From NCBI GenBank assembly GCA_963696875.1, contig CAVOLQ010000007.1, forward strand, positions 248,001 to 312,000: a stretch of 64,000 nucleotides of DNA, written 5' to 3'. The stretch is from Albibacterium sp963696875 (GTDB lineage Bacteria > Bacteroidota > Bacteroidia > Sphingobacteriales > Sphingobacteriaceae). Of the stretch, positions 45,400 through 55,058 are shown piece by piece. Under the pieces are notes generated by a model. The model ran no database searches. It was not told the origin of the DNA and worked only from the letters and a program-made list of their open reading frames with translations. The stretch's first letter is position 1. Every line of letters starts with the position of its first letter. The translations under genes were made by a program, and so were the position numbers.

Positions 45400-46224
45400 A
45401 TGAAAAGATTCTTTTTGCTTAACGCTTTATTGCTTTTTGTCGGTTCCGCATTTTCGGCCCAAGTAGATACTCTTAAGGTTTTTAGCTCTGCGATGCAGAA
45501 GGATATAAAAACGGTTGTAATACTTCCCGATGCCTATGAATCTGGAAAGAATTTTCCTGTCGTTTACCTTTTGCATGGGTATGGCGATGATTACGCTGGT
45601 TGGGTAAATAAAGCCCCTCAAATAAAAGAACTAGCAGATGAATATTCTTTAATAATAGTTTGCCCAGACGGTGGAAAAGGTAGCTGGTATTGGGATAGTC
45701 CAATTGATAAGGATTTTCAATATGAAACTTTTGTTGCCAAGGAGTTAGTGGGTTGGGTAGATAGTAAGTACAAAACGCAGGCATCTCGAGAAGGAAGAGC
45801 TATCACGGGTTTGAGTATGGGCGGGCATGGGGCTTTGTACCTCGCTTTTAAAAACCAAGATGTTTACGGTGCTGCTGGAAGTACTGCGGGTGGCGTGGAT
45901 ATCAGGCCTTTTCCTAAAAATTGGGATATGGAAGCTCGATTGGGGCCTTATGCGGCAAATCCTCAGCGTTGGGAGGAGCATACAGTTATGAATATGCTAC
46001 ACTTGTTAACGCCAAATACATTGCAACTGATTATAGATTGTGGGACTTCAGATTTCTTTAATGGGGTAAACGAAAAGCTCCATGAAGAGATGTTGTCGAG
46101 AAATATTGAACATACCTACATCAGCCAGCCAGGTGCCCATAACTGGGCGTATTGGCAAAAGTCAATTCCTTATCAGCTTTTGTTTATTAATAATTTCTTT
46201 GAGAAAAGCAGGATTGGTTCTTAG
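45400..46224 (+). CDS. Secreted esterase, EstA/esterase-D-like alpha/beta hydrolase
   Basis: A 274-residue protein with a signal peptide (MKRFFLLNALLLFVGSAFSAQ). Putative-esterase family: NFPVVYLLHGYGDDYAGWVNKAPQ, nucleophile S139 in ITGLSMGGHGALYLAF, acid residue in LIIDCGTSDFF, histidine in QPGAHNWAYWQKSIPYQL. Substrates in this family are acetylated sugars, feruloyl esters or thioesters; the choice cannot be made here. Likely co-transcribed with the upstream lipoprotein. Confidence 0.9.
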   Translation: MKRFFLLNALLLFVGSAFSAQVDTLKVFSSAMQKDIKTVVILPDAYESGKNFPVVYLLHGYGDDYAGWVNKAPQIKELADEYSLIIVCPDGGKGSWYWDSPIDKDFQYETFVAKELVGWVDSKYKTQASREGRAITGLSMGGHGALYLAFKNQDVYGAAGSTAGGVDIRPFPKNWDMEARLGPYAANPQRWEEHTVMNMLHLLTPNTLQLIIDCGTSDFFNGVNEKLHEEMLSRNIEHTYISQPGAHNWAYWQKSIPYQLLFINNFFEKSRIGS

Positions 46225-46291
46225 CAGCTATCAGCCGTCTTCATCAGCTTTTTTCGCCGTAACCTAAAGCCTGATTGCTAAAACCTATCAC

Positions 46292-46579
46292 CTAATTGAT
46301 ATAATCCTCATTGGGGTCTATCCATTCTTCTCCATCTTCGAGGTACTCCCTTTGGTCTGTTATTAGGCCATTCTCTCGGGCGAGCTCAGTCTTTGGTTTC
46401 CTTGGCCTTCCTATAAGGTATCCTACAATTGCACCTATTCCGAACATTACTCCTAAAACGGCAAGTTTAGGGATACTGTGGTTCCCAAAGATCCAGAAGT
46501 TTACCTCATCGGTGTTTTTCATTAAGACAATGGTAACTAAAACCGTAACCACAATGAAAAAGATCGTCTTTGAATTCAT
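46292..46579 (-). CDS. LapA-like DUF1049 membrane protein
   Basis: A 95-residue protein with two membrane segments (SKTIFFIVVTVLVTIVLMKN and LAVLGVMFGIGAIVGYLIGRP) separated by a TDEVNFWIFGNHSIPK hairpin, the LapA/DUF1049 layout, and an acidic tail. Members are linked to lipopolysaccharide assembly in proteobacteria; the role here is unknown. Monocistronic. Confidence 0.8.
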   Translation of the reverse strand: MNSKTIFFIVVTVLVTIVLMKNTDEVNFWIFGNHSIPKLAVLGVMFGIGAIVGYLIGRPRKPKTELARENGLITDQREYLEDGEEWIDPNEDYIN

Positions 46580-46714
46580 GCAAGCTGATTTTAAAATAAA
46601 GGTAGGAAATTATTTAATAAGGTAAAATAGATGCGCTATGCATTTTATGACTGCCAAAAAAGTATTAGTGGCCTTTAGGCAGTGAAATTCTTCCTAGGAG
46701 AGGATCTCATTAAT

Positions 46715-49561
46715 TTATAGAGAGTAAGCAAATCCGAATTGAAATAGCCATTTTTTATCTGCTGGTTCATTTACATAGATGGCAGTAACTCCTAAGTCAA
46801 CTATTGGAAGAAAGAATCTTAGTAGATTCATGTCAGCTCTAATTTCAGCGCCCATTGTTCGCGCTTTGTACTTTTGATGGTATGCGAAATCTTCGAAGTG
46901 GGCAAAGAATCCGCCTTTTATTCTTTGGATATAGGCTAGCGGGCCGATTTCCCAATCAGGATAGGCAATAGGAAAGCGATAGTCTAATAAAAGAGTATTA
47001 TGTGGTAGGCTGGGTTTTAATTGATCGTAGCCATTCACCATAGGGATGTGGTTGGTGAACTGGAAACTCCCATTATGGTGTTGATAATTGAATCTTGATT
47101 TTAAGGAATGGTTGGTTAGTATACCAGGGAAGTAAAAAGTCGACCTAAAGCTTAATGCACTACCTGTTAAATTTTCTTCAAAAGGGAAGTTACGAAAACG
47201 AATGCTGATATTCTGGCCCCACTTCGGAGCTAGATCATGAAAGCTTCTTCTTTCATTTCTATTGAAGTAGAATTGATACTCCAGAGGGAATTTTAGCTCG
47301 TGAATGAATCTGTCTTTTATTTCAGGTCTGTTCAAGTTGTAGCGATGGGTATAAGAACTCCCCACTTTAATGCCGATTTGATAAATTTGGTTTAAACGGT
47401 TAAATAACAGGGGTATCTCCATATCAGCTTGCACTTCGTTTTCTCTAAAGCGAACTGGAGTAACCTCTTCGGATTCGGGGTCAAGTTTGACTCCTGATAG
47501 TTGTCCTGAATTTTCATAATGAAAATTGAATTTAGGAAAATAGCGTTGGTAGCTGATTGTGGTAGTGTATTCTGGACGATGGATTTTTTGATTGTAAGCT
47601 GCTCCTACTCGGATTGACATGGTATTTAGCAGATTGTCGGATAGGAGTAATAGTCCTAGTTTGAGATCATCCATGTCTTCGAAATTATCAGAGCCTATGG
47701 AAAGACTATGGAAGTTGAATAAGTTGTTGATATCTTTGTAGGGCCTGGACTCGTACGTTTTGGTGATTGTGGTGTCCAGCCCCTGCGTTTCATCTTTTTG
47801 TCTTAAGAGGGGCTTAAAATAGCTTATAAAGGTATTCTTGATCGAACTGATAGGTGTTGGAGTTATATTCCTCAAATTGATTTCGCTTATTTGGTACCCA
47901 TAAGGTTGATAGTTGTTGAATAGGATGTTTTTTGAAGATGAGTTATAGGAGGGATTAAAAGCTCCATATATAATGTTTGTTAATTGATATATATTTTTAT
48001 TGACCGGATTAAAGCTGTAAAGATTGTCAATTCCATTGTAGAATGCTTTGAAGATGATTGAATCTTCCGCGTAAATAGGTCGTTCAAATTGTTGGTTCAA
48101 ATCCGTTAATAGTATGTTATGGCGTTTGGATAAAAGGTCAAATTCGATGAGGTTAGATCCTTCGTTGGAAATTCCGATCGCAATGAGTTTTTCACCACTT
48201 CTATGGAAAGAAGGGGTTTGTAAATGGATGCCATTAGGGACTCCGATTCTTGAAATTTCTTCTCCGGTTTCCGGACTAAAAATGACAATATGTTCTTCGT
48301 TGTTTAAAGCAATTTCTATCGCGGCTATTTGTTCGGCATCGGCACTTAATGTTGGGGAGAACAGACGAGTTTTATGGCTAAGTTGTTTGTACTTTTTTTT
48401 GCTTAAATCATATACGTTTACAATGTTATAATCCTGCTTGTGGAAGCGTTTATCAAAGCGAATTTCATCCCACGTAATCTTGCCATTTGAGTAGGAGAAA
48501 TTCGGGTAGGTTTGTCTTCCGGTTTTGACGATTTCCTGTTGCTTTCCGAGGGAGTCAATGATGACGATGGAGTTGGTGCGTGCGAAGTTTTTGGACAACG
48601 CAATCACATGTTTATCGTCAATGCGCTGAGGGAGGAAAAAGTCAGCTACTCTTGTCGTATCAACATGGCCGAATAGGTCATAGGATTGAGGCATGTTTTT
48701 GTTCATTTGATCTTCCCACTTTTCGCTGAGGTCGGCGACGGTTTTTGTGTACCATTGTTTGGTGTTACTTCCCGTGTATTTCTTTAGCGAGTTGCTGAAA
48801 TTATAGGGTCTTATAGGGAATCTTGACATGCGGTTAAGTACACTATCTAAAATGTCTATCGAGAAATCGCGTTTTATTTTTGTGGTCATAAAGTACCCCA
48901 TTTCATAATAGCCCGAAGTGATGTCTTTCATGGATCCTAAATAGTTTTTCTGGTAGCTATAAGCTCGGCCGCTTAAGGTGTTTGCCCGCATCGGCATCTC
49001 CCAAGAGGGAAGTCTTCCTCTGCCGGCAGATGTTAATTTTGTCTCTATCCCTACTGCATCACCTTCATAAAACCATGGCGGAAGTGATATGCCAAAATAG
49101 GCCAAACCTAATAATTCAAAAGGTGGTTTTGGTGTGAGTTTGTCGATTTGCACCACGTGTCTATACTCATGAATCGTCAGCGATTCTAACCAGTTTATGG
49201 GATCTGAGTTTTGAGGAGGAGTGATAAAAAATTCAGATCGGCGCGGGGAAAGCTGAACAAAACCATTGGAGACGACACTTTGATTTCTAAGAATGATAGG
49301 GATTTTTCTGGGATTTGTCCTGATTGACATGCCGATAGACTGCATGTTCTTATCCAGTAGGTTTGCAACAAACTGTGCGTCTTTTTCAACCTCGATAGGG
49401 TAGATGAGTCGATATTTTGACGTATTGATTTGCCTCCATTTGACGTTGGGAGGTGACTGTTCAAAATCGAAAATCTGGGAAAATACTCTACTTGAATAAG
49501 AAAGACATATAACTACAAGTAATATGTTGATAATTCTACGTTTAAATGAAATATTCACCAT
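46715..49561 (-). CDS. Large outer-membrane protein with gluzincin-like motif, propeller-like repeats and barrel C-terminus
   Basis: A 948-residue protein with a signal peptide (ending near RVFSQ). The N-terminal part has HEYRH at 131-135 and WFYEGDAVG about 30 residues later (E165), the HExxH + E pattern of M1/M61-like gluzincins. Residues about 280-560 show WD40/TolB-like beta repeats (LSADAEQIAAIEI, FHRSGEKLIAIGI, NSSSKNILFN). The last 350 residues are beta-barrel-like strands ending in WLFQFGFAYSL, an aromatic-Leu C-terminus. The type is found in Bacteroidota with no assigned function. It is a single gene followed upstream by a 1.1-kb gap. Confidence 0.8.
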   Translation of the reverse strand: MVNISFKRRIINILLVVICLSYSSRVFSQIFDFEQSPPNVKWRQINTSKYRLIYPIEVEKDAQFVANLLDKNMQSIGMSIRTNPRKIPIILRNQSVVSNGFVQLSPRRSEFFITPPQNSDPINWLESLTIHEYRHVVQIDKLTPKPPFELLGLAYFGISLPPWFYEGDAVGIETKLTSAGRGRLPSWEMPMRANTLSGRAYSYQKNYLGSMKDITSGYYEMGYFMTTKIKRDFSIDILDSVLNRMSRFPIRPYNFSNSLKKYTGSNTKQWYTKTVADLSEKWEDQMNKNMPQSYDLFGHVDTTRVADFFLPQRIDDKHVIALSKNFARTNSIVIIDSLGKQQEIVKTGRQTYPNFSYSNGKITWDEIRFDKRFHKQDYNIVNVYDLSKKKYKQLSHKTRLFSPTLSADAEQIAAIEIALNNEEHIVIFSPETGEEISRIGVPNGIHLQTPSFHRSGEKLIAIGISNEGSNLIEFDLLSKRHNILLTDLNQQFERPIYAEDSIIFKAFYNGIDNLYSFNPVNKNIYQLTNIIYGAFNPSYNSSSKNILFNNYQPYGYQISEINLRNITPTPISSIKNTFISYFKPLLRQKDETQGLDTTITKTYESRPYKDINNLFNFHSLSIGSDNFEDMDDLKLGLLLLSDNLLNTMSIRVGAAYNQKIHRPEYTTTISYQRYFPKFNFHYENSGQLSGVKLDPESEEVTPVRFRENEVQADMEIPLLFNRLNQIYQIGIKVGSSYTHRYNLNRPEIKDRFIHELKFPLEYQFYFNRNERRSFHDLAPKWGQNISIRFRNFPFEENLTGSALSFRSTFYFPGILTNHSLKSRFNYQHHNGSFQFTNHIPMVNGYDQLKPSLPHNTLLLDYRFPIAYPDWEIGPLAYIQRIKGGFFAHFEDFAYHQKYKARTMGAEIRADMNLLRFFLPIVDLGVTAIYVNEPADKKWLFQFGFAYSL

Positions 49562-50700
49562 GTTAAATATGACTTGCTAAATTTTTTAGTTAAAAACCGT
49601 TTTGAAGAAATAAGTTAGTTAAACTAAAATATAATGTAAATGAATTATTAATCTGATTATTAGTAATATATGTGTGGGTGTAAATATTTATAGGTTTGAT
49701 TTTTTTCTTCAAAAGGTCACCTATTTTTACCTGTAAATTTATTTCCTTGTCGTCTGGTGATAATAAAAAATTATGATTTCTCTAAAGTACGATATCTAGA
49801 TGTAATGTTGATAGCTTTCTAGAATTTTAATTTTTAGTTGACTGCTAAAATTGGGATTTGATTGATTTGTTTTTCAGTTTATCAATCTGAATGAAAAAGT
49901 ATAATCAGTGATATGTACTGTTTGGTTATTTAGGACATGGCTATAGAGTTGCTGATCACCTTTGGTTTTTCTCGTTAAAATTTTCTTTTTTTTGAAGGTA
50001 CTATGTTGTTTCCTGTTCCCCGTCTTTGTAATTTAATTTTTATGAATTAACACTTTTAAAAATTATTGATAACAAAAAAATTGACTTTATTATTTACTTT
50101 ATCTGTATAGTGATTTTTAATTTTTTTACGAAGGTTTATTAGTCAGAAAGGAAATAAGAATGATGATTATTATTGTGTATGCTTTTATTAAAATAAAGCG
50201 AGATACGAATTAATAAAGCCAAGGTCGTCATAATTGTTGCCTACATATTATAAACGAATAACGGTGTTTATTTGTTTTTTAATCTATTGGAATCTGTTCA
50301 GATATTTGTAAAATTAGTCGAACAAGATCTCTTCAAATCAACTATTTTTTTATTTGATAATAATACGATAATATACACTAAGTCTACTTTTTTGTATGCC
50401 CTTAATTGAATAAAAATGTTGTTTTTTTCTGATTAAGTTTTGGGAAGTTTAGATCATGGTTAGGAGTATGGTTCCCATCTGGTTGATCGTCTTAAGGCGC
50501 CTTTTGATTTGGTTTTAAATGCGTAAAATCTTTGATAAACAAGGCACTTTGCGCCAGTTCTGGTTGGTTAATAAAGCGAGTGAGCCATTTTAGTGCGATG
50601 TAGCTCATTTAAACGTCAAAGGTGGTGTTGGGGTACTATTTTTTGAGAAGTCTTCTCAGAAGGTTCGTAATGGCGTAAATTCTATTTTTTTGTTGTTGAG
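49562..50700. other. 1.1-kb AT-rich region with no recognisable gene
   Basis: No reading frame on either strand has recognisable protein sequence. The first 850 bases are very AT-rich with many T and A runs. The last 250 bases (about 50440-50700) are less AT-rich and include the palindrome AAGGCGCCTT and a TGAGAAG/CTTCTCA hairpin at about 50643-50658. I see no tRNA, RNase P or tmRNA pattern. Could hold a small RNA or regulatory DNA, but nothing can be supported. Confidence 0.4.
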
Positions 50701-51606
50701 TTAGCTCTGAGTATTTTTCAACTTAGTCTTTCTTTTCAATAATAGCCTATGAAAATAAGGATGGAGGAAAACCGTACATAGAATAATTGCAGCTCCTAAA
50801 TAAAATCCCCAGCTCATTATTTCTTTTTGGCCGAAGAATAACCAAGCTAAAATGATTCCGTAAATAGGCTCCAAATTAGTAACTAAAGATACTTTAAAAG
50901 CACTGAGTTCTGTCATAACGGCGACCCCTGCGACGTATGCAGCAGCAGTGCAAACGGTTCCTAAAAGTAGCAAATAAATCAAATCGGCCTTGTCTAAAAT
51001 GAAGCCACTATCTATTTTTTCAAACAATAATATATACAAACTAATCCATAAAAATGCGCCTACCATTTCATAAAAACTAATAGTTGTTGCGTTGTTTTTT
51101 TGAACTAAATTTGAATTGATAATTGAGAATATACTGGCTACAAAAGAGCATGCTAATCCTAAGATTATGCCCAAAACATAATCTGATTCGAAAGTAAATA
51201 TTAAACCGATTCCAATGATAATTATGATGCCTGAAATTAAATCAATTGGAGCCATCCTTTGCTTTTTTATGATGGGTTCAAGTACTGAAGTAAACAAGGT
51301 AAGTGAAGATAGGCACACAAGGGTTACCGATACAGTTGATACCTTAATAGATTGAAAAAATAGTAGCCAATGCAGGCCGACCAATCCTCCGGTTGTTAGG
51401 TATTGTATCAGTTGTTTTTTTGTGACATTTAGAGTTTTTCCTCTCAGTTTGAAATAGATTAGCAGAGCAACAAAAGCAATTAATACACGGTACCATACTA
51501 GATTTACCGCTGATATACTGATTAATGCTCCTAATATGCCTGTAAAACCCCAAACTAGAACCGTTAGATGAAGAATTATTTCATTTTTACTTAAACTGAA
51601 CTTCAT
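50701..51606 (-). CDS. DMT-superfamily (EamA) transporter
   Basis: A 301-residue protein with ten predicted membrane segments in two EamA repeats (LTVLVWGFTGILGALISISAVNLVWYRVLIAF and VGAFLWISLYILLF...). The final repeat contains TNLEPIYGIILAWLFFGQKE, a family hallmark. Substrate unknown; relatives move metabolites or amino acids. Starts 4 bp after the lptG-like stop on the same strand, so probably in one operon with tgt and lptG. Confidence 0.92.
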   Translation of the reverse strand: MKFSLSKNEIILHLTVLVWGFTGILGALISISAVNLVWYRVLIAFVALLIYFKLRGKTLNVTKKQLIQYLTTGGLVGLHWLLFFQSIKVSTVSVTLVCLSSLTLFTSVLEPIIKKQRMAPIDLISGIIIIIGIGLIFTFESDYVLGIILGLACSFVASIFSIINSNLVQKNNATTISFYEMVGAFLWISLYILLFEKIDSGFILDKADLIYLLLLGTVCTAAAYVAGVAVMTELSAFKVSLVTNLEPIYGIILAWLFFGQKEIMSWGFYLGAAIILCTVFLHPYFHRLLLKRKTKLKNTQS

Positions 51607-51610
51607 GTAC

Positions 51611-52693
51611 CTATTTGGGAGCTTTAATTAATAAATAGACAGCGATAATTCCGAATATTAAATTGGGAATTAAGGTGGCTAATAGAGGTGGTAATCCGCC
51701 TTTTAAAGAGAACATGGTTGCAAACTGAATAAACAGGATATAAGTGAAGCTTAAAGCGATTCCTACCCCCAGACTTAAGCCGATGCCCCCTCTCACTTTT
51801 CGGGAAGATAGAGAAACTCCCATTAACGTGAGTACGAATGCAGAAAAAGGATACACATATCGCTTGTATTTTTCTAATTTTAAATTCACCATTAGTCCCG
51901 TACCCCTAATTTTTTCTTTCTCTATACGGGTATTCAACTCGCTGTTGCTCATTGCGGTAAATAAATTGTCATAAATCTCAAAGTCTTTTGGAGACATATC
52001 TAATGTCGTGTCTTTCAATTCCCCTTCGGTCATTGTTTCCTTCAAGCTATCGATCGTCCTTATCGAGTAATTGTGTATTTTCCATTTAACATTTACTGAA
52101 TCCCATGTGATGCGATCGGCGATAAGTACTTCCATTAATTCTTTTCCATTAAAATTTTCTAATATAAAATTGTAGCCTACTTTTTGGTCGTTATCAAAGC
52201 TTTCGACATATACAAAACTGTTTTTATCGATCTGCATGTGAGAGGATAGCTTAGTGTTGTTAGCCAGTGGCTTGACATAGATATTCTCAAAGTCTACTTT
52301 TAACTTATTTGTTCTTGGGATTATATAGATGTTAAAAGCAAGAGTAACCAAAAAGATGATCGTTGCGGAAATGAAATAAGGCCATAAAAAGCGGTTGAAA
52401 CTCATTCCCCCACTAAGAATAGGAACGATTTCTGTTTGGTTCGCCATTTTTGCAGTAAAAAATATCACTGCAATAAAATTAATTAAGGGAGATAAGAAAT
52501 TTAGATAGAATGGAATGAAGCCAGCATAATATTCAAAGACGATTTTAGAAAGCGGGGCTTTATATTTAAGGAAGTCGTCTAGACGCTCTGAAACATCAAA
52601 AATGACAGCCACTACGGTAAAAATTGCCATAGTGTATAAAAAAGTACCAATGTACTTTCCAATTATATATCTATCAATGATGGTCAGTTTCAT
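51611..52693 (-). CDS. LptF/LptG-family LPS-export permease
   Basis: About 360 residues from the ATG at 52693 (MKLTIIDRYIIGKYIGTF), 2 bp after the tgt stop; the longer frame overlaps tgt. Six membrane segments flank a periplasmic beta-jellyroll domain (about 140-270: DKNSFVYVESFDNDQKVGYNFILENF...). The N-terminal LDDFLKYKAPLSKIVFEYYAGFIPFYLNFLSPLINFIAVIFFTAKM with ILSGGMSF is the YjgP/YjgQ signature. It moves lipopolysaccharide from the inner membrane with LptB. LptF and LptG cannot be told apart with certainty; the order tgt-lptG is common. Confidence 0.9.
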   Translation of the reverse strand: MKLTIIDRYIIGKYIGTFLYTMAIFTVVAVIFDVSERLDDFLKYKAPLSKIVFEYYAGFIPFYLNFLSPLINFIAVIFFTAKMANQTEIVPILSGGMSFNRFLWPYFISATIIFLVTLAFNIYIIPRTNKLKVDFENIYVKPLANNTKLSSHMQIDKNSFVYVESFDNDQKVGYNFILENFNGKELMEVLIADRITWDSVNVKWKIHNYSIRTIDSLKETMTEGELKDTTLDMSPKDFEIYDNLFTAMSNSELNTRIEKEKIRGTGLMVNLKLEKYKRYVYPFSAFVLTLMGVSLSSRKVRGGIGLSLGVGIALSFTYILFIQFATMFSLKGGLPPLLATLIPNLIFGIIAVYLLIKAPK

Positions 52694-52695
52694 TT

Positions 52696-53826
52696 TTATA
52701 ACTTCTGCTCCAAGCGTTTCACCATTGTGTTCTTCCAATCATAAAATGTTCCATCTATGATTCTAGCTCTCGCTTCTTTCATTAACCAGATGTAGAAATG
52801 CAGGTTATGCAAGCTGGCAATTTGTGCTCCTAATATTTCTTTAGAACGAATAAGATGCCTTAAGTAAGCCTTTGAATAGACTTGATCGGTTAGTAAATCG
52901 CTGTCCTTATCGATAGGGGAGAAATCGTCTTCCCACTTTTTATTTTTTATGTTAATTATTCCATCTTTGGTAAAAAGCATTCCATTCCTTGCGTTTCTGG
53001 TCGGCATTACGCAATCGAACATGTCGATTCCCAAGGCAATATTTTCCAATAAGTTTACTGGGGTGCCAACACCCATCAAATAACGGGGTTTCTCCCAAGG
53101 TAGGATGTTGCATACTACTTCTGTCATAGCATACATTTCTTCTGCTGGTTCTCCTACAGAAAGTCCTCCAATTGCATTGCCTTCTCTTTCAAAAGAAGCA
53201 ATGGTTTCTGCCGATTTTAATCGTAAGTCTTTATAAACCGAACCTTGAACGATAGGAAATAAAGTTTGATCATATCCGTATAATCCTTCTGTGCTATCAA
53301 AGCGTTCACAGCAGCGTTTTAACCAACGATGGGTCATGTTCATTGATTTTCTCGCATACTCATAGTCACAAGGATAGGGAGTACACTCATCAAAAGCCAT
53401 GATTATATCAGCACCGATAACTCGTTGGATGTCCATTACATTTTCAGGTGTAAAGAGATGGCAGGAGCCATCGATATGGGATTGGAAAGTAACCCCTTCT
53501 TCTTTTATTTTACGGACATCGGATAAAGAATAGACTTGAAAGCCGCCACTATCTGTTAAGATAGGCAGTTCCCAGTTCATGAATTTATGTAATCCACCGG
53601 CTCTTTGGATAATATCCAATCCCGGCCTTAAATACAAATGATAGGTATTTCCGAGAATAATTTGAGCATTGATATTTTCCTTTAATTCGTGTTGATGAAC
53701 GGCTTTTACTGATCCGGCAGTTCCAACAGGCATAAAAATAGGGGTTTGAATTGTGCCATGTGCGGTTTCTATTACTCCTGCACGTGCTTTGGAATGGATA
53801 TCTGTCGTTTTTAACGTAAATTTCAT
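52696..53826 (-). CDS. tgt: tRNA-guanine transglycosylase (queuine/preQ1 inserting)
   Basis: A 376-residue TIM-barrel protein. Catalytic region LTDSGGFQVYSLSD, substrate loop GADIIMAFDECTPYP, GGLSVGEP, RYLMGVGTPVNL and nucleophile DMFDCVMPTRNARNGMLFT. In most TGTs the following stretch carries CxCxxC zinc ligands; here it reads DFSPIDKDSDLLTDQVYSKAYLRHL without cysteine, a variant I also associate with other Bacteroidota TGTs. It exchanges G34 in GUN-anticodon tRNAs. First in the operon with lptG. Confidence 0.95.
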   Translation of the reverse strand: MKFTLKTTDIHSKARAGVIETAHGTIQTPIFMPVGTAGSVKAVHQHELKENINAQIILGNTYHLYLRPGLDIIQRAGGLHKFMNWELPILTDSGGFQVYSLSDVRKIKEEGVTFQSHIDGSCHLFTPENVMDIQRVIGADIIMAFDECTPYPCDYEYARKSMNMTHRWLKRCCERFDSTEGLYGYDQTLFPIVQGSVYKDLRLKSAETIASFEREGNAIGGLSVGEPAEEMYAMTEVVCNILPWEKPRYLMGVGTPVNLLENIALGIDMFDCVMPTRNARNGMLFTKDGIINIKNKKWEDDFSPIDKDSDLLTDQVYSKAYLRHLIRSKEILGAQIASLHNLHFYIWLMKEARARIIDGTFYDWKNTMVKRLEQKL

Positions 53827-53859
53827 AGATGGAATTGAAGGATGTTATTCTTAAGCTTG

Positions 53860-53867
53860 CAAAAATA
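53860..53867 (-). promoter_or_regulatory. -7 promoter element of tgt
   Basis: Minus-strand TATTTTTG (53867-53860) lies 33 bases before the tgt ATG at 53826 and 22 bases from the oppositely oriented TATCTTTG of the glycosyltransferase gene. Matches TAnnTTTG; no clear -33. Confidence 0.35.
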
Positions 53868-53889
53868 GCAAAAAAAGCAGGCTAAACGC

Positions 53890-53897
53890 TATCTTTG
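53890..53897 (+). promoter_or_regulatory. -7 promoter element of the glycosyltransferase-rsmG-dprA operon
   Basis: TATCTTTG, a full match to TAnnTTTG, ends 22 bases before the TTG start at 53920. Confidence 0.4.
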
Positions 53898-53919
53898 TTC
53901 GAAACTAAAATTAAACGAC

Positions 53920-55044
53920 TTGGCGGAAATTATTTACTTTATACCTTTATTTTTTTTAGCAATTGCTTGGTTATTACAACTTTATTACCTGCTTGCTGTT
54001 TATTTGAAACTTCGTAAATATGCAATCCCAACTTTAGGAGAAGATAGGATTTATCCGCCATTGTCGGTTGTTATTTGCGCTCGCAATGAAGAAGAGAATT
54101 TAGCCCAGTTCCTGCCTAATGTTTTAGAACAAGATTATCCTGATTTTGAAGTCGTTGTGGTTAACGATTGTTCATCTGATGATAGTGAGTGGTTGTTAAA
54201 AACCTTGGCTGAAAGATATCAACATTTAAATATCGTCAATATCAAAGAACACCCTCGTTATAAGCACGGTAAGAAATTTGCGGTCACTATAGGGATTAAA
54301 GCGGCAAAAAATGATTGTATGGTTTTTACCGACGCTGATTGTAAGCCGGCCTCCAATCAATGGTTGCAGCATATAGGAAATAGCTTTAAACCTGGAATTG
54401 AAATTGTTTTAGGATACTCGCCCTATTTAAAGGTAAAAGGATTTTTAAATAAGAACATCCGCTTTGAGACCTTTCATACTGCGATGAGTTATTTATCCTA
54501 TGCTTTAAAGCGACGCTCTTATATGGGAGTGGGAAGGAATATGGCCTATACCAAGACATTATTTTTTAAAGGTAAGGGTTTTGCTTCCCATATGCATATT
54601 CCTTCCGGAGACGATGATCTTTTTGTTAACCAAAATGCTACTGAATTCAATACTGCGATTTGCATTCATCCGGAAGCACAAGTGTGGAGCGCACCGAAAT
54701 TAAGCCTAAAAGATTATTATTTTCAAAAAATAAGGCATCATGGTGCTTCAAAAGCATATAAGGCCCGTCATAAAAGAATGTTAACCAGTCAATTATTGTC
54801 TGCTGTGATTTTTTATATTTTATTGATAATAGCGTTTTTTCTCTATCCTCAATTTTGGGAGTTTTTATTAATAGCCTATTTATTACGACTATTGGTTCAG
54901 GTCGTTATCTACCAACCCACCATGAAAAAGCTTCAGACTTTAGATATTATAGCATATTTACCTATATTAGACTTTGTATATTACTTTAATACTTGTGTAA
55001 ATGGCTCCTTATCTCTATTTAAACGGAAGATAAAATGGAAGTAA
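53920..55044 (+). CDS. Family 2 glycosyltransferase, membrane bound
   Basis: A 374-residue protein starting at a TTG codon (no in-frame ATG before residue about 135). TM1 at 5-27, then the GT-A domain: LSVVICARNEEENLAQFLPNVLEQDYPDFEVVVVNDCSSDD, VFTDADCKPAS (DxD), and the acceptor-side PSGDDDLFVNQ and QKIRHHGASKAYK (the Q/RxxRW-type position). Two or three C-terminal membrane helices. It transfers a nucleotide sugar onto a membrane acceptor, product unknown. First of three genes with short spacing (rsmG, dprA). Confidence 0.9.
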   Translation: MAEIIYFIPLFFLAIAWLLQLYYLLAVYLKLRKYAIPTLGEDRIYPPLSVVICARNEEENLAQFLPNVLEQDYPDFEVVVVNDCSSDDSEWLLKTLAERYQHLNIVNIKEHPRYKHGKKFAVTIGIKAAKNDCMVFTDADCKPASNQWLQHIGNSFKPGIEIVLGYSPYLKVKGFLNKNIRFETFHTAMSYLSYALKRRSYMGVGRNMAYTKTLFFKGKGFASHMHIPSGDDDLFVNQNATEFNTAICIHPEAQVWSAPKLSLKDYYFQKIRHHGASKAYKARHKRMLTSQLLSAVIFYILLIIAFFLYPQFWEFLLIAYLLRLLVQVVIYQPTMKKLQTLDIIAYLPILDFVYYFNTCVNGSLSLFKRKIKWK

Positions 55045-55058
55045 AGCAAACGACTCCG

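Noticed and set aside
49562..50700. tRNA, tmRNA or RNase P RNA in the long gap
   Set aside because: No T-loop sequence, acceptor stem or conserved RNase P core could be recognised.
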